Of a stretch of DNA of 5,989 nucleotides, positions 5,267 through 5,989 are shown piece by piece. The position numbers were made by a program, and so were the translations under genes. Source of the DNA: Holophagae bacterium (GTDB lineage: Bacteria > Acidobacteriota > Thermoanaerobaculia > Thermoanaerobaculales > Sulfomarinibacteraceae); NCBI GenBank assembly GCA_030609785.1, contig JAUWTC010000181.1, positions 1 through 5,989 on the forward strand. The letters run 5' to 3'. Numbering within the stretch: the first letter of the stretch is position 1; the number at the start of each line of letters is the position of its first letter. The notes under the pieces were generated by a model that was given only the letters and a program-made list of their open reading frames with translations, did not search any database and was not told the DNA's origin.

Positions 5267-5294
5267 AAACGGGAGGTCATCCTCCCGTTTTTTT
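5267..5294 (+). terminator. Intrinsic (Rho-independent) terminator
   Basis: The stem AAACGGGAGG (5267-5276), loop TCAT and CCTCCCGTTT (5281-5290) pair perfectly over 10 bp. The last three stem T residues run into seven consecutive Ts (5288-5294). The T-tract is on the plus strand, so it ends transcription of the 31-codon ORF or of an sRNA in its place. Confidence 0.92.
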
Positions 5295-5328
5295 ATTTGG
5301 TTGAGAAAACCCAGGTGCCGGCAGCATA

Positions 5329-5363
5329 CAGGTCGCAGGTTTCAGGTCTCAGGGTTCAGGCCG
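5329..5363 (+). repeat. Tandem heptamer array (CAGGNNN), 5 units
   Basis: Five consecutive 7-mers, CAGGTCG, CAGGTTT, CAGGTCT, CAGGGTT and CAGGCCG, keep the first four bases fixed and vary the last three. No ribosome site or credible gene covers it. Confidence 0.75.
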
Positions 5364-5379
5364 ACCGCCCTGCTGAGAG

Positions 5380-5408
5380 CTGACAACTTGGGCGTTTGCA
5401 AAAATCAT
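5380..5408 (+). promoter_or_regulatory. Possible sigma-70-type promoter upstream of queG
   Basis: CTGACA (5 of 6 to TTGACA) and AATCAT (4 of 6 to TATAAT) are separated by 17 bases. It would start transcription about 120 bases before queG and place the hairpin copy B in the 5' leader. The match is modest and could be chance. Confidence 0.25.
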
Positions 5409-5456
5409 GAAACAGCCACAAAGAGAGAAGCTATAGGGAATGTGGGACTGCATCCT

Positions 5457-5497
5457 GGAGCGCGGGGCTCCTGCCCCGCATCGTGACGGTCGGAATG
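5457..5497 (+). repeat. Hairpin repeat element, copy B
   Basis: The head GGAGCGC, hairpin GCGGGGC-TCCT-GCCCCGC (5462-5479) and tail ATCGTGACGGTCGGAATG lie upstream of queG. The head and stem are identical to copy C (3698-3729, other strand); the tail matches copy A. There is no T-tract, so it is not a terminator. Confidence 0.78.
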
Positions 5498-5510
5498 TTG
5501 CAAGCAGCCA

Positions 5511-5531
5511 AGCTGACAGCTGATAGCATTA
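5511..5531 (+). repeat. Short heptamer repeat AGCTGAC/AGCTGAT/AGCATTA
   Basis: Two near-identical 7-mers and a third diverged one end at the queG ribosome-site region. AGCTGAC also occurs at 5378-5384. The array is very short, so taken alone it is weak; it matters because the other gaps have arrays of the same period. Confidence 0.4.
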
Positions 5532-5534
5532 GGA

Positions 5535-5989
5535 ATGAGTTTGGCATCCGACCTCAGAGCCAAAGCGCTCGGCGAGGGTTTCGACCTCGTAGGCATTGCC
5601 GCAGCGGGAGAGACTCGGGGCGTCGATGCGCTGAGACGCTGGTTGGACGCCGGGATGCACGGAGAGATGGCCTACATGGCTAAGACGGCTGACGTCCGGA
5701 GCGACATCCGCCGACTGCTTCCGGGCTGCCGATCCGTCGTCGCCGTAGGCTTGAGTTATCACACCAATCAGCCCGAAAGTCGATCATCGACCGACACGGA
5801 TACCGTGTGGATTTCCAGATACGCCTGGGGCCGCGATTACCACCGAATTCTCAAGAAGAAACTGATAAGGCTCGGACGCTGGCTGACTGACCTGCAGCCC
5901 GGCACAGGGTGGCGGGCTTGCGTCGACACAGCCCCTGCCCTGGAACGAGAGTGGGCCGCTCGGGCAGGCCTGGGTTGGATCGGCAAGAA
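5535..5989 (+). CDS. queG: Epoxyqueuosine reductase QueG, N-terminal part (runs off right edge)
   Basis: The visible 151 codons match the N-terminal domain of QueG, the cobalamin- and iron-sulfur-dependent enzyme that reduces epoxyqueuosine to queuosine in tRNA, the last step of queuosine synthesis in the cytoplasm. Family landmarks are FDLVGIA (16-22), AGMHGEMAYM (39-48), SVVAVGLSY (67-75), RYAWGRDYH (95-103), DTAPALER (131-138) and AGLGWIGK (144-151). The Asp of the DTAP motif is probably the catalytic acid described for the family. The [4Fe-4S] cysteine motifs lie beyond the edge, so only about 40% of the usual length is present. Start choice is open. ATG at 5535 directly abuts AGGA (5531-5534), too close for a ribosome site, whereas TTG at 5541 sits 6 bases after it and may be the true start, giving a protein two residues shorter. 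The 240 bases upstream hold repeats and no gene. Confidence 0.95.
   Translation, partial: MSLASDLRAKALGEGFDLVGIAAAGETRGVDALRRWLDAGMHGEMAYMAKTADVRSDIRRLLPGCRSVVAVGLSYHTNQPESRSSTDTDTVWISRYAWGRDYHRILKKKLIRLGRWLTDLQPGTGWRACVDTAPALEREWAARAGLGWIGK

Noticed and set aside
5329..5363. CRISPR-like array
   Set aside because: The units are 7 bp with no spacers, and no cas genes are in the window. It is a simple short tandem repeat.
5301..5486. 61-codon plus-strand frame upstream of queG
   Set aside because: It starts with TTG, has no ribosome site, and translates the CAGGNNN array and hairpin copy B (ending GARGSCPAS). It is repeat-derived.

Overview
This 5,989-base window is bacterial chromosomal DNA, GC-rich, with the strong third-position GC bias of a high-GC Gram-negative lineage. 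Secreted and lipoprotein-like products, an RhlB-like DEAD-box helicase and a queuosine-pathway gene suggest an outer-membraned bacterium. I cannot name the phylum; acidobacterial or deltaproteobacterial-type relatives are only an impression. No mobile-element genes, phage genes, CRISPR array, tRNA or rRNA are visible. The protein-coding content looks like ordinary chromosome.

Layout, left to right. (1) On the minus strand, a 643-residue exported TPR protein (165-2096) runs into the first 57 codons of a lipoprotein-like gene that overlaps it by 8 bases and leaves the window at the left edge. (2) A compact 95-base divergent intergenic region (2097-2191) holds a perfect 19-bp inverted repeat with a -10-like hexamer just outside each arm. 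(3) An RhlB-like DEAD-box RNA helicase (2192-3571, plus strand) carries a DECD box and a basic tail. (4) A roughly 360-base convergent gap (3572-3930) is packed with short tandem repeats and hairpin repeat elements. (5) A secreted beta-propeller-like protein (3931-4989, minus). (6) A divergent region leads to a 31-codon small ORF (5145-5240, plus) followed by a textbook intrinsic terminator. (7) A second repeat-rich gap (5295-5534) precedes the 5' part of queG (epoxyqueuosine reductase), which runs off the right edge.

The most interesting content is between the genes. Four copies of a hairpin element share the head GGAGCGC. Three have 7-bp stems with 4-nt TCCN loops. One of these has a different stem sequence that still pairs perfectly, which is covariation-like. 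The fourth copy has its loop replaced by about 75 nt of further hairpins. The two large gaps also carry tandem arrays of 7- or 8-bp units with unrelated sequences, resembling the short tandemly repeated repetitive (STRR) class. The candidate small gene, isolated between a divergent promoter region and its own terminator, is the best candidate for an overlooked gene.

Functionally, the TPR protein and lipoprotein probably form one envelope-related transcription unit. The helicase sits divergently from it and may share regulation through the palindrome. The beta-propeller protein, the small ORF and queG appear to be separate units.
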